A stretch of 11,768 nt of DNA, from NCBI GenBank assembly GCA_004144935.1, contig SDZP01000076.1:1-11768 (forward strand). Direction: 5' to 3'. How positions within the stretch are numbered: position 1 is the first letter of the stretch; each line of letters opens with the position of its first letter. Shown in pieces: positions 1-6,177 of the stretch. Under the pieces are notes generated by a model. It made no database searches. It had not been told where the DNA came from and saw nothing but the letters and a program-made list of their open reading frames with translations. Position numbers and translations under genes: made by a program. This DNA is from Caulobacteraceae bacterium. GTDB lineage: Bacteria; Pseudomonadota; Alphaproteobacteria; Caulobacterales; Caulobacteraceae.

Positions 1-401
1 TAGCGGATCGAGGCCGACAGCCCGTCGATCTTGGGCTCGGCGGTATAGGCGATCGGCGTCTCGTCCAGTTTCAGGAACCGCCGGATGCGGGCGTCGAACT
101 CCAGCGCGTCCTCGTCGGAGAAGGCGTTGTCGAGGCTGAGCATCGGCGTGCCGTGCGTCACCGGCGAGAACTGCTCGGCGCGCGGCGCGCCGACCCGGGT
201 CGACGGCGAGTTCTCGCGGATCAGGTGCGGAAAGCGGTCCTCGATGTCGAGATTGCGCCGCTTCAGGGCGTCGTACTCGGCGTCGCTGATCGTCGGCGCG
301 TCGTCCTGGTGATAGGCCAGGTCATGCCGGGTCAGCTCGTCGGCTAGCCGGGTCAGTTCCTCGACGGCTTCGGCTTCGGTCAGGTCGGCGACGGGAGTCA
401 T
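1..401 (-). CDS. ligA: NAD-dependent DNA ligase LigA, N-terminal part (cut by window edge)
   Basis: The first 133 residues of an NAD+-dependent DNA ligase are visible; the rest runs off the left edge. LigA seals nicks in duplex DNA during replication and repair, using NAD+ to adenylate an active-site lysine. Seen: an N-terminal Ia-type region (residues about 1-70, with YHQDDAPTISDAEYD, the usual Y-x-x-D-x-P-x-x-S-D-x-E-Y-D NMN-binding pattern), the MLSLDNAF motif at 87-94, and the adenylation motif EPKIDG at 122-127, making K124 the expected nucleophile. The ATG start at 401 gives the normal family N-terminus, but no purine-rich ribosome site precedes it. It lies 73 nt downstream of recN on the same strand, as in the common alphaproteobacterial recN-ligA arrangement, so it may be read from recN. 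Identification is firm. Confidence 0.96.
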   Translation of the reverse strand, partial: MTPVADLTEAEAVEELTRLADELTRHDLAYHQDDAPTISDAEYDALKRRNLDIEDRFPHLIRENSPSTRVGAPRAEQFSPVTHGTPMLSLDNAFSDEDALEFDARIRRFLKLDETPIAYTAEPKIDGLSASIR

Positions 402-441
402 GGGAAGGTTTGTAGCGTCGCGGCACGACGCTTCAACGGTT

Positions 442-468
442 TCCTTCTCCTGCTTGCCGGGAGAAGGA
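442..468. other. Hairpin between recN and ligA
   Basis: A 9-bp perfect inverted repeat (tccttctcc / ggagaagga) with a 9-nt loop lies just after the recN stop and before ligA. No T-run follows it on the minus strand, so it is not a classical intrinsic terminator. It could be a weak terminator, an mRNA-stabilising hairpin, or one copy of a dispersed intergenic palindrome. No function can be assigned from this window. Confidence 0.5.
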
Positions 469-474
469 TCGAGA

Positions 475-2172
475 TCAGGCCTCGATCAGCGCCCGCGCCG
501 CCGCCCGGGCTTCGGGCGTGATCGCGGCCCCCGACAGCATGCGCGCGATCTCTTCCTCGCGGGCCTCCGGCGCCAGCGGCTCGACCGCCGTGCGCAGCCT
601 GTCGCCATCCCCCGCCTTGGCGATCCGCCAGTGGGCGTCGCCCCGCGCCGCCACCTGCGGGGAGTGGGTCACGACCAGCACCTGGGCCCCCGCTGCCAGC
701 CGCTTCAGCCGCAGGCCCACCGCGTCGGCCACGGCGCCGCCGACACCCTGGTCGACCTCGTCGAAGATCATCAGCGGCTGGGCGCCCTCGTCCCGCCCGG
801 CCAGCGCCGCCTTCAGGGCCAGGGCAAAGCGGGCCAGCTCCCCGCCCGAGGCGATGGCTTCCAGCGGCCCGAAGGGGGCGCCGGGGTTGGTGCTGATCTC
901 GAAGGCCACGCGGTCGAGCCCGGACGGCCCGGCGCGCTCGTCGGCCAGCGGATCCACCGCCACCTGGAACCGCGCCTTCTCCAGTTTCAGCGGGCCCAGC
1001 TCGGCCATCACCGCGGCGGCCAGCCGGTCGCCGGCCGCCCGGCGCTCGGTCGACAGCCGGCGGGCGGCAGTGAAATAGCCGTCGCGGGCCCAGTCCTCGG
1101 CGGCCTCGGCCTCCTTGAGGGCTTCGCTGTTGCTTTCGATGGCGGCCAGGTCCTTGGCGAACCGCACCCGCAGGTCCGGCAGGTCCTCGACGGCGCAGGA
1201 CAGCTTGCGGGCCATGGCGCGCAGAGCGAACAGGCGTTCCTCGGCCTGCTCCAGCCGCTGCGGGTCCAGTTCGAAGGCGTCGGCGGCCGCGTCGATGGCG
1301 GCGCTGGCTTCCTGCGCTTCGTTGACGGCCCGGTCGATGATCTCCTGGGCGGCGGTCAGCCGGGTCAGGGCCGCGCCGCCATCGCCGGCCCCGGCCTGCA
1401 CGGCCCGCTCGCGCGCCCGCTCCAGAGCCCGGAAGGCCTGCGCCAGCCGGTTGCCGATCTGGCCGCCCTCGATGGCGTCGCGGGCGGCGGCGATGTCGGC
1501 CAGGGCCTTCTCGGCGGCGCCCAGCAGGGCCCGCTCCTCGGCCAGCTCGGTCTCCTCGCCGAGACGCGGCGCCAGCTGGTCCAGCTCCGACAGCCGCAGG
1601 GTGATTTCCTCGACCTCGGCGGCGGCCTTGTCGGCCGTCTCGCGCAGGCCCCGCAGGGCCTCCCGCGCCGACCGCCAGCCGCTCCAGGCCCCCGACACCG
1701 CTTCGCTCGACACCTGGCCGTAGGCGTCGAGCAGACGGCCATGGGTGCGGGCGTCCAGCAGGCCGACGGTCTCATGCTGGCCATGCACCTCGAGCAGCAG
1801 GCCGCCGATCTCCTTCAGCGTGGCGACGCTGGTCGCCTGGTCGTTGACGAAGGCCCGGCTGCGGCCATCGGCCGACAGCTGGCGGCGCAGCACCAGGTCC
1901 TCATAGGGCGAATAGTCGAGGCCCTTGTCTTCCAGCATGCCCCAGACGGCATGGTCGGACGGCAGGGCGAACATGGCGGTCGCCGCCGCCTGGGCCGCGC
2001 CCCTCCGCACCAGCCCGGCGTCGGCGCGGGCGCCGGTGGCCAGGCCCAGGGCATCGAGGATGATCGACTTGCCCGCGCCGGTCTCGCCGGTCAGGGCCGT
2101 GAGGCCCGGGCCGAAGTTGAGGTCGAGCTGCTCGATCAGCACGACGTCGCGGATGGTGAGGCCGATCAGCAT
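475..2172 (-). CDS. recN: DNA repair protein RecN
   Basis: RecN is an SMC-like ATPase of the cytoplasm that takes part in recombinational repair of double-strand breaks. The 565-residue product matches the family's usual length (about 550-570). Seen: Walker A GETGAGKS at residues 29-36 in an N-terminal half starting MLIGLTIRDVVLIEQLDL; a long Ala/Glu/Arg-rich central coiled-coil region (roughly 150-370); the ABC signature SGGELAR at 442-448; Walker B LMIFDEVD at 467-474; and the switch histidine in THSPQVAARG (H503). The ATG at 2172 puts the N-terminal beta strand and Walker A at the normal distance; its Shine-Dalgarno is weak. A LexA-type box and a -35/-10 pair lie 60-90 nt upstream, so the gene probably has its own SOS-controlled promoter although bamD lies upstream on the same strand. 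ligA follows 73 nt downstream. Confidence 0.97.
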   Translation of the reverse strand: MLIGLTIRDVVLIEQLDLNFGPGLTALTGETGAGKSIILDALGLATGARADAGLVRRGAAQAAATAMFALPSDHAVWGMLEDKGLDYSPYEDLVLRRQLSADGRSRAFVNDQATSVATLKEIGGLLLEVHGQHETVGLLDARTHGRLLDAYGQVSSEAVSGAWSGWRSAREALRGLRETADKAAAEVEEITLRLSELDQLAPRLGEETELAEERALLGAAEKALADIAAARDAIEGGQIGNRLAQAFRALERARERAVQAGAGDGGAALTRLTAAQEIIDRAVNEAQEASAAIDAAADAFELDPQRLEQAEERLFALRAMARKLSCAVEDLPDLRVRFAKDLAAIESNSEALKEAEAAEDWARDGYFTAARRLSTERRAAGDRLAAAVMAELGPLKLEKARFQVAVDPLADERAGPSGLDRVAFEISTNPGAPFGPLEAIASGGELARFALALKAALAGRDEGAQPLMIFDEVDQGVGGAVADAVGLRLKRLAAGAQVLVVTHSPQVAARGDAHWRIAKAGDGDRLRTAVEPLAPEAREEEIARMLSGAAITPEARAAARALIEA

Positions 2173-2195
2173 GCGATCAGGATCGTCTCGAATCA

Positions 2196-2236
2196 GGTCC
2201 GGTCAAAGCCCCGCGTGACGCGAGGCCTCCCGGACC
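2196..2236. other. Nested inverted repeat in recN 5' region
   Basis: An outer arm GGTCCGG (2196-2202) pairs with CCGGACC (2230-2236). Inside it GCC-c-CGCG (2208-2215) pairs with CGCG-a-GGC (2219-2226). With the proposed recN promoter, the inner stem would sit at the very 5' end of the recN message, while the outer right arm overlaps the -10 hexamer. It may be a 5' stabilising hairpin or a remnant of a bamD terminator; no T-run is present. Confidence 0.4.
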
Positions 2237-2262
2237 ATAGCAGGAGAACGGGACGAGAACAA
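2234..2262 (-). promoter_or_regulatory. Candidate recN promoter (-35/-10)
   Basis: On the minus strand TTGTTC (2262-2257) and TATGGT (2239-2234) are separated by exactly 17 bp, a reasonable housekeeping-sigma pair. Transcription would start near 2227, leaving a leader of about 55 nt before the recN ATG. The LexA box overlaps the -35 hexamer and the spacer, where a repressor would block polymerase. The hexamers were found by eye. Confidence 0.6.
2246..2260 (-). promoter_or_regulatory. LexA-binding SOS box upstream of recN
   Basis: The plus strand reads GAAC-GGGACGA-GAAC, i.e. GTTC-N7-GTTC on the recN strand, a perfect match to the direct-repeat SOS box known for alphaproteobacterial LexA. It starts 74 nt upstream of the recN start codon and overlaps the candidate -35 element and spacer. 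recN is an SOS gene in many bacteria, so site and gene agree. A chance match cannot be fully excluded, as eight fixed bases are required. Confidence 0.8.
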
Positions 2263-2282
2263 ACCCGCCCGTCGAAACCGCG

Positions 2283-3332
2283 TCAGGGGATCGGCGGAGT
2301 CACCGTCTCGCCGCCAGGGTTGGCGGTCGGGGGCGGCGGCTCGGTGCCCGGCGGCGTGACCGGCGGCTGCGGCTCGGGCGTCTCGATCGGCGCGCCGGGG
2401 GCGGCCGGCGACGGGGCCGGCGCATTGACCTCGGCCGGCGGCGCGGGCGCGGCGCTCTCGGCGGGCGGCGGCAGGGCGCGGCGCTTGCCGGTTCCCGTCA
2501 TCCGCTGCAGCAGGCTGCGCTTGGAGCCGGGGGTCAGCGGGGCGACGGCCGGCTGCAGACCCTTGTTGGTCAGCAGGCTGTAGGCCTCGCCGTACCAAGG
2601 GTCGTCGCGGAAATTGTAGCCCAGCATGCCGCCGGTGCGCTCGGCCTCACCGACCAGCCCGACCGTCAGGTAGGCCTCGACCAGGCGGTAGAGGGCTTCG
2701 GGGGCGTGGCTGGTGGTCTGGTACTTGTCGATCACCGAGCGGAAGCGGCCGATAGCGGCGATGGTCTGGCCCTCACGGAGGTACCAGCGCCCGACCTCCA
2801 TCTCCTTGCCGGCCAGCTGGTCGTAGACCATGTCCAGCTTGTACTGGGCGTCGATGGCGTACTCGCTCTTGGGGAAGCGCAGCTGCACGTCCTTGAGGGC
2901 GACCAGGGCCTGTTCGGTGGCGGCCTGATCGCGGCCGACGTCGACGATCTGTTCGAAGTAGCAGATGGCCTTCAGGTAGTAGGCGTAGGGCGTCGAGGGA
3001 TTGCCCGGGTAGAGGTTGATGAAGCGGTCGGCGTTCTCGATCGCGTCGGCGTAGTTGTTGGCCTGGTAGTTGGCGTAGGCGGTCATCAGGATCGCCCGGC
3101 GGGACCATTCCGAATAGGGGTGCTGGCGCTCCACCTCCTCGAAGTAGGCGATGGCGTCGGCCCAGCGCCGGCTGTCCAGCCGGTCGGCGCCGGTGGCGTA
3201 GAGCAGTTCGACCGGACGTTCGATATAGGCCAGACGCGGCTTGGGTTTTTCGCGCGCGCAGCCGGTAGCGACCAGGGCCGCCGCGACGGCGGCGACGAAG
3301 ATGGCCTTACGGCTCCAGGAAAGAGGCAGCAC
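2283..3332 (-). CDS. bamD: Outer membrane assembly lipoprotein BamD (ComL/YfiO)
   Basis: BamD is the essential lipoprotein of the BAM complex, which folds beta-barrel proteins into the outer membrane from the periplasmic side. The 349-residue product has a lipoprotein signal: basic MLPLSWSRK, a hydrophobic stretch 10-22, and VATGC with Cys25 as the expected lipidated residue. TPR-like helical repeats cover about residues 38-255, including YATGADRLDSRRWADAIAYF, LYPGNPSTPYAYYLKA and FPKSEYAIDAQ, typical of BamD. Residues about 287-349 form a Pro/Ala/Glu-rich tail that makes it longer than E. coli BamD (245 residues). The start is GTG at 3332: an in-frame TGA lies three codons upstream, and a GAGG ribosome site precedes it closely. 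The gene sits between lpxC and recN, the usual alphaproteobacterial order. Confidence 0.95.
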   Translation of the reverse strand: MLPLSWSRKAIFVAAVAAALVATGCAREKPKPRLAYIERPVELLYATGADRLDSRRWADAIAYFEEVERQHPYSEWSRRAILMTAYANYQANNYADAIENADRFINLYPGNPSTPYAYYLKAICYFEQIVDVGRDQAATEQALVALKDVQLRFPKSEYAIDAQYKLDMVYDQLAGKEMEVGRWYLREGQTIAAIGRFRSVIDKYQTTSHAPEALYRLVEAYLTVGLVGEAERTGGMLGYNFRDDPWYGEAYSLLTNKGLQPAVAPLTPGSKRSLLQRMTGTGKRRALPPPAESAAPAPPAEVNAPAPSPAAPGAPIETPEPQPPVTPPGTEPPPPTANPGGETVTPPIP

Positions 3333-3350
3333 GAACCCTCACAATCGTAA

Positions 3351-3379
3351 TCCAACGCGGGCGCCCCCGCGCCGTTGGA
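3351..3379. other. Hairpin between lpxC and bamD
   Basis: TCCAACG (3351-3357) pairs with CGTTGGA (3373-3379), continued by CGGG/CCCG inside with a small bulge. It lies in the 111-bp gap between lpxC and bamD, 19 nt upstream of the bamD start. No T-run follows on the minus strand, so it may be a leader hairpin of bamD or a weak terminator of lpxC. Confidence 0.45.
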
Positions 3380-3384
3380 AGAGG

Positions 3385-3412
3385 TATCTACACCACGCGA
3401 GGGCGGGCGCAA
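3385..3412 (-). promoter_or_regulatory. Possible bamD promoter
   Basis: On the minus strand TTGCGC (3412-3407) and TAGATA (3390-3385) are 16 bp apart, just after the lpxC stop. The -10 is a weak match (3 of 6 to TATAAT). If used, the following hairpin at 3351-3379 would lie in the bamD leader. This is a by-eye candidate only. Confidence 0.3.
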
Positions 3413-3443
3413 ATGTGGCGAATGGGGGTGAGCCCGCGGAGTT

Positions 3444-4340
3444 TTAGACCGCTTGAGCCAGTTCCTGCGTCCAGGTGCGGACGCGCCAGGCCGTCGGATT
3501 GGCCAGCAGGGCGCGGACGACCATGTTGTTCAGGCCGTGGCCGGCGTAGAGGCCTTCGAAACGGCCCAGGATCGGCATGCCCAGAACATAGAGGTCGCCG
3601 ACCGCGTCGAGCGCCTTGTGGCGCACGAATTCGTCCGGGCGGCGCAGGCCTTCCGGGTTGAGGATGCGGTCGCCGTCGAGGACGACGGCGTTGTCCATCG
3701 ACCCGCCGCGGGCCAGGCCGATGGCGCGCAGGGCCTCGACTTCGCGCACGAAGCCAAAGGTGCGGCACTCGGCCAGTTCCTCGCGGAACGACTCTTCGTC
3801 GACGACCAGGTCGACGCGCTGGGTGCCGATCGGGGCGGCGTCGAACTTGATCTCGAAGGCGACCTCGAACTGCTCGGCCGGGCTCAGGCTGGCGCGCTTG
3901 TCGCCCTCGAAGACTTCGACGGTGTCTAAGATCTCGATGTAGCGGCGGGCCGCTTCCTGGCGGCGGCGGCCGACCCGGTCGAGGATTTCGATGAAGGGCT
4001 GCGAGGAGCCGTCGAGGATCGGCAGTTCCGGGCCGTCCAACTCGACGACGGCGTTGTCGACGCTGAGGGCGGCCAGGGCGGCCATCAGGTGTTCGATGGT
4101 CGAGACCGTGACGCCGGCGGCGTTGCCGATGACGGTGCCCAGCTGGGTCTTGACCACAGCCTCGCCGGACACGCGCACGGCGTTGTCGCGGTCGCGCACG
4201 TCGGTGCGGATGAAGACGATGCCGGCGTCCGGCGCGGCCGGGCGGATCGACACGCGGACGTGCTCACCGGTGTGCAGGCCCAGGCCCGCGAAGATCGCGG
4301 GGCCGCCGACCGTGTGCTGATGGTATGCCGAAACGGACAA
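3444..4340 (-). CDS. lpxC: UDP-3-O-acyl-N-acetylglucosamine deacetylase LpxC
   Basis: LpxC is the cytoplasmic zinc deacetylase that makes the committed step of lipid A synthesis. The 298-residue product has the expected length. The zinc ligands are visible: H84 in STIEHLMAA, H241 and D245 in RHKALDAVGDLY; E83 is the expected catalytic base and H268 in AGHGLNN the expected catalytic histidine. Other family landmarks are GLGLHTG (19-25), SVDNAVVELDGPELPILDGS (93-112) and TFGFVREVEALRAIGLARGG (194-213). The start is a TTG at 4340: an in-frame TAA lies four codons upstream, an AAAGG ribosome site lies 6 nt upstream, and the first internal Met (86) lies past the first zinc ligand. In related bacteria lpxC commonly follows ftsZ; here a two-gene module lies between them, so lpxC probably has its own promoter in 4341-4476, where I could not pick out clear hexamers. 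Confidence 0.97.
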   Translation of the reverse strand: MSVSAYHQHTVGGPAIFAGLGLHTGEHVRVSIRPAAPDAGIVFIRTDVRDRDNAVRVSGEAVVKTQLGTVIGNAAGVTVSTIEHLMAALAALSVDNAVVELDGPELPILDGSSQPFIEILDRVGRRRQEAARRYIEILDTVEVFEGDKRASLSPAEQFEVAFEIKFDAAPIGTQRVDLVVDEESFREELAECRTFGFVREVEALRAIGLARGGSMDNAVVLDGDRILNPEGLRRPDEFVRHKALDAVGDLYVLGMPILGRFEGLYAGHGLNNMVVRALLANPTAWRVRTWTQELAQAV

Positions 4341-4476
4341 GACCGACCTTTAGACTGTTGCTGCGCGACCGGATTGATCGCATCACGCCCCGTCGTCCTT
4401 GTAGGCGGCTCTTCGCAATGCAGCAAAGCAAGAGGTGTTTCGGATTGTTACGCGGCGAACCCGCTGAATTCGCTTG

Positions 4477-4508
4477 CGATTCAAGCCGTCCGAGACGGCC
4501 TTGAATCG
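4477..4508. terminator. Hairpin after the NUDIX gene, upstream of lpxC
   Basis: CGATTCAAG-CCGTC (4477-4490) pairs with GACGG-c-CTTGAATCG (4494-4508): 14 pairs, a 3-nt loop and one bulged C. It begins at the base directly after the NUDIX stop codon. There is no U-tract on either strand, so termination is an inference from position and stem strength. It marks the boundary between the inserted module and the lpxC leader. Each arm carries one GANTC site. Confidence 0.55.
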
Positions 4509-4913
4509 TCAGCCAAGAGCCCTTTTCAAGGCCGGCATCGTCGCCTTCACGGCCATCGACAACGGCGCCGGCAGATCGTCCAGGGCAAACCAGTCCATGC
4601 CCTCGTGCTTGTGGGGCTCGCGGTTGACGGCTTCGCCCGTGAAGCTTGTCGCCAGGTAGGTCGGCGCGACCCAGTGTTCCGGCACGTCGGGATAGATCTG
4701 GTCGGTGACGCACAGCAGCCGCAGGTCCCCCAGCACCAGCCCCGTCTCCTCCGCCACCTCGCGACGCAGGCCCTCTTCGATCGGCTCCAGGAAGTCGACC
4801 TTGCCGCCCGGGATGCTCCAGCACCCGGCGTCCGGCTCGCGCAGGCGGCGGAACAGCAGCAGGCGGCCCTCGTTGACGATGCAGGCGCCGACGCCCAGCC
4901 TTGGTTCGCGCAT
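4509..4913 (-). CDS. NUDIX hydrolase (MutT-like)
   Basis: A small cytoplasmic pyrophosphohydrolase of 134 residues, cleaving a nucleoside diphosphate linked to another moiety. The NUDIX box G-x5-E-x7-R-E-U-x-E-E-x-G-U is complete at residues 37-59 (G37, E43, R51, E52, E55, E56, G58), preceded by GCWSIPGG. The C-terminal part (REPHKHEGMDWFALDDLPAPL) resembles the MutT/NUDT15-type group that hydrolyses nucleoside triphosphates, but the substrate cannot be read from sequence. The ATG at 4913 has a good GGAGG ribosome site 5 nt upstream; the reading frame stays open far upstream, antisense to the neighbour, but that extension is a GC-rich shadow. It diverges from the alpha/beta hydrolase over a 63-bp gap holding a palindrome. 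A simple house-cleaning role is possible. Confidence 0.92.
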   Translation of the reverse strand: MREPRLGVGACIVNEGRLLLFRRLREPDAGCWSIPGGKVDFLEPIEEGLRREVAEETGLVLGDLRLLCVTDQIYPDVPEHWVAPTYLATSFTGEAVNREPHKHEGMDWFALDDLPAPLSMAVKATMPALKRALG

Positions 4914-4921
4914 GGCGCCCT

Positions 4922-4949
4922 CCCTCGCGAGTCTCGAGACCCGCGAGGG
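4922..4949. promoter_or_regulatory. 28-bp near-perfect palindrome in divergent promoter region
   Basis: CCCTCGCG (4922-4929) and CGCGAGGG (4942-4949) flank the perfect palindrome GTCTCGAGAC (4931-4940); the only mismatch in 14 pairs is A4930 against C4941. It lies 8 nt upstream of the NUDIX start codon and 27 nt upstream of the hydrolase ATG, so it covers the ribosome-site or promoter region of the NUDIX gene. Symmetry suggests an operator for a dimeric regulator, or an RNA hairpin masking the NUDIX ribosome site. No regulator gene is adjacent. Confidence 0.5.
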
Positions 4950-4976
4950 CATACCAGCAACCGTGGAGGCCCGGCC

Positions 4977-6116
4977 ATGACGACGCGGCGTTTCTTCCTG
5001 TCCTCGGCCGCCACCGCCGGGACCTTCGGCCTGCTGGCCGGTCCCGTCGCCGCCGAAGACGCGCCGCCATCGCCCAACGACAAGGCCCGCGACATCATCC
5101 GCGACGCCCGCAAGATCGTCGCGCCCAAGGGCATCGAGGAGCTGCGGCAGGTCACCCTCGGCGGCGTGCCGCAGTGGATCGCGGTGCGCGGCCGCGACCG
5201 CCGAAACCCCATCCTGCTCTTCATCCACGGCGGCCCCGGTGCGCCGGAAATGCCCGTCAGCTGGCTCTACCAGAGCCCGTGGGAGGACTTCTTCACGGTC
5301 GTGCAGTGGGATCAGCGGATGGCCGGCAAGTCGGTGACCGGCACGGACCAGGCCGCCATCCTGAAGACGATCGGCATCGAGCGGATGACCGCCGACGGCG
5401 AAGACCTGGTCGCCCATCTGCGCGAGCAGTACGGCAAGCGGAAGATCTTCGTCCTCGGCCACAGCTGGGGCACGGTGATCGGCCTCAACCTGGCCCGCCG
5501 CCGACCCGACTGGCTGCACGCCTACATCGGCATGGGCCAGATGATCTACTGGCCCGACAACGAGCGGGTCGGCTACGAGTTCGCCCTGCGCGAGGCGCGG
5601 GCGGACAACAATGCCGAAGCGATCAGGGCGCTGGAGGCCATTGCGCCCTACCCGACCGCCGAGGGCGTGGTGACCTTCGACCAGGTGATCGTCCAGCGGA
5701 CCTGGGTCATCCACTACGGCGGGCTGACGGCGGGCCGCCGAGACTTCGACTACGATCTCAACGCCCGTCGCATCGCCCCGGAATATACCGACCAGGACCT
5801 CAAGGAGAGCAGCAACAACGGCGTCAACCTGGTCAAGCTCCTGCCGGACCTGCTGAAGCTCGACTTCCGCCCGGTGACCAGGCTGGATTGCCCGGTCCTC
5901 CTGTTCTGCGGCCGGCGTGACTACCAGACACCCTCGCAGGTCTCCGCCGCCTGGCTGAAGACCGTGAAGGCCCCAAAGAAGGCCATCGTCTGGTTCGAGC
6001 ACTCGGCCCACATGATGCACATCGAACAGCCGGGGCGGATGCTGATGCACCTGGTCGACGACGTCCGCCCGCTGGCCGGCGACGATGTGGCGCCGGACGA
6101 CCGGCCGGGAGTCTGA
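4977..6116 (+). CDS. Tat-exported alpha/beta hydrolase, S33 (proline iminopeptidase-like)
   Basis: A 379-residue serine hydrolase and the only plus-strand gene here. The N-terminus MTTRRFFLSSAATAG has a twin-arginine motif (TRRFFL, R4-R5), a hydrophobic stretch and VAA (24-26) before ED, so Tat export with cleavage after residue 26 is predicted. The fold markers are HGGPG at 84-88 (oxyanion region, typical of proline iminopeptidases), WDQRMAGKS at 111-119, the nucleophile elbow GHSWG at 161-165 (S163), D315 in CGRRDYQTP as probable acid, and H345 in HSAHMMHIE as probable catalytic histidine. The HGGPG-WDQRxxGxS-GHSWG trio fits family S33, but substrate (N-terminal Pro peptide, ester or other) is unknown. 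GGAGG (4965-4969) lies 7 nt before the ATG. It ends convergent to ftsZ with a shared terminator. Confidence 0.9.
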   Translation: MTTRRFFLSSAATAGTFGLLAGPVAAEDAPPSPNDKARDIIRDARKIVAPKGIEELRQVTLGGVPQWIAVRGRDRRNPILLFIHGGPGAPEMPVSWLYQSPWEDFFTVVQWDQRMAGKSVTGTDQAAILKTIGIERMTADGEDLVAHLREQYGKRKIFVLGHSWGTVIGLNLARRRPDWLHAYIGMGQMIYWPDNERVGYEFALREARADNNAEAIRALEAIAPYPTAEGVVTFDQVIVQRTWVIHYGGLTAGRRDFDYDLNARRIAPEYTDQDLKESSNNGVNLVKLLPDLLKLDFRPVTRLDCPVLLFCGRRDYQTPSQVSAAWLKTVKAPKKAIVWFEHSAHMMHIEQPGRMLMHLVDDVRPLAGDDVAPDDRPGV

Positions 6117-6128
6117 GCCCCAAAACGA

Positions 6129-6156
6129 AAAGGCCCCGGCGGATGCCGGGGCCTTT
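6129..6156. terminator. Bidirectional intrinsic terminator between hydrolase and ftsZ
   Basis: AAAGGCCCCGGC (6129-6140) and GCCGGGGCCTTT (6145-6156) form a perfect 12-bp GC-rich stem with a GGAT loop. On the plus strand it ends in TTT and lies 12 nt after the hydrolase stop. On the minus strand it is followed by TTTTCGTTTTG, and lies 21 nt after the ftsZ stop. Position and U-tracts support termination of both convergent genes. Confidence 0.92.
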
Positions 6157-6177
6157 CCAATCTGTCATCGCGGCTGG

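Noticed and set aside
400..2583. 727-codon open frame on the plus strand opposite recN and the end of bamD
   Set aside because: High-GC codon bias keeps antisense frames open. The translation is low-complexity Gly/Arg/Gln/Pro with no domain, while the minus strand encodes clear RecN motifs.
4509..6050. N-terminal extension of the NUDIX frame to 513 residues
   Set aside because: The extra part is antisense to the Tat hydrolase, which has its own clear domain and ribosome site. The ATG at 4913 has GGAGG and gives a normal 134-residue NUDIX protein.
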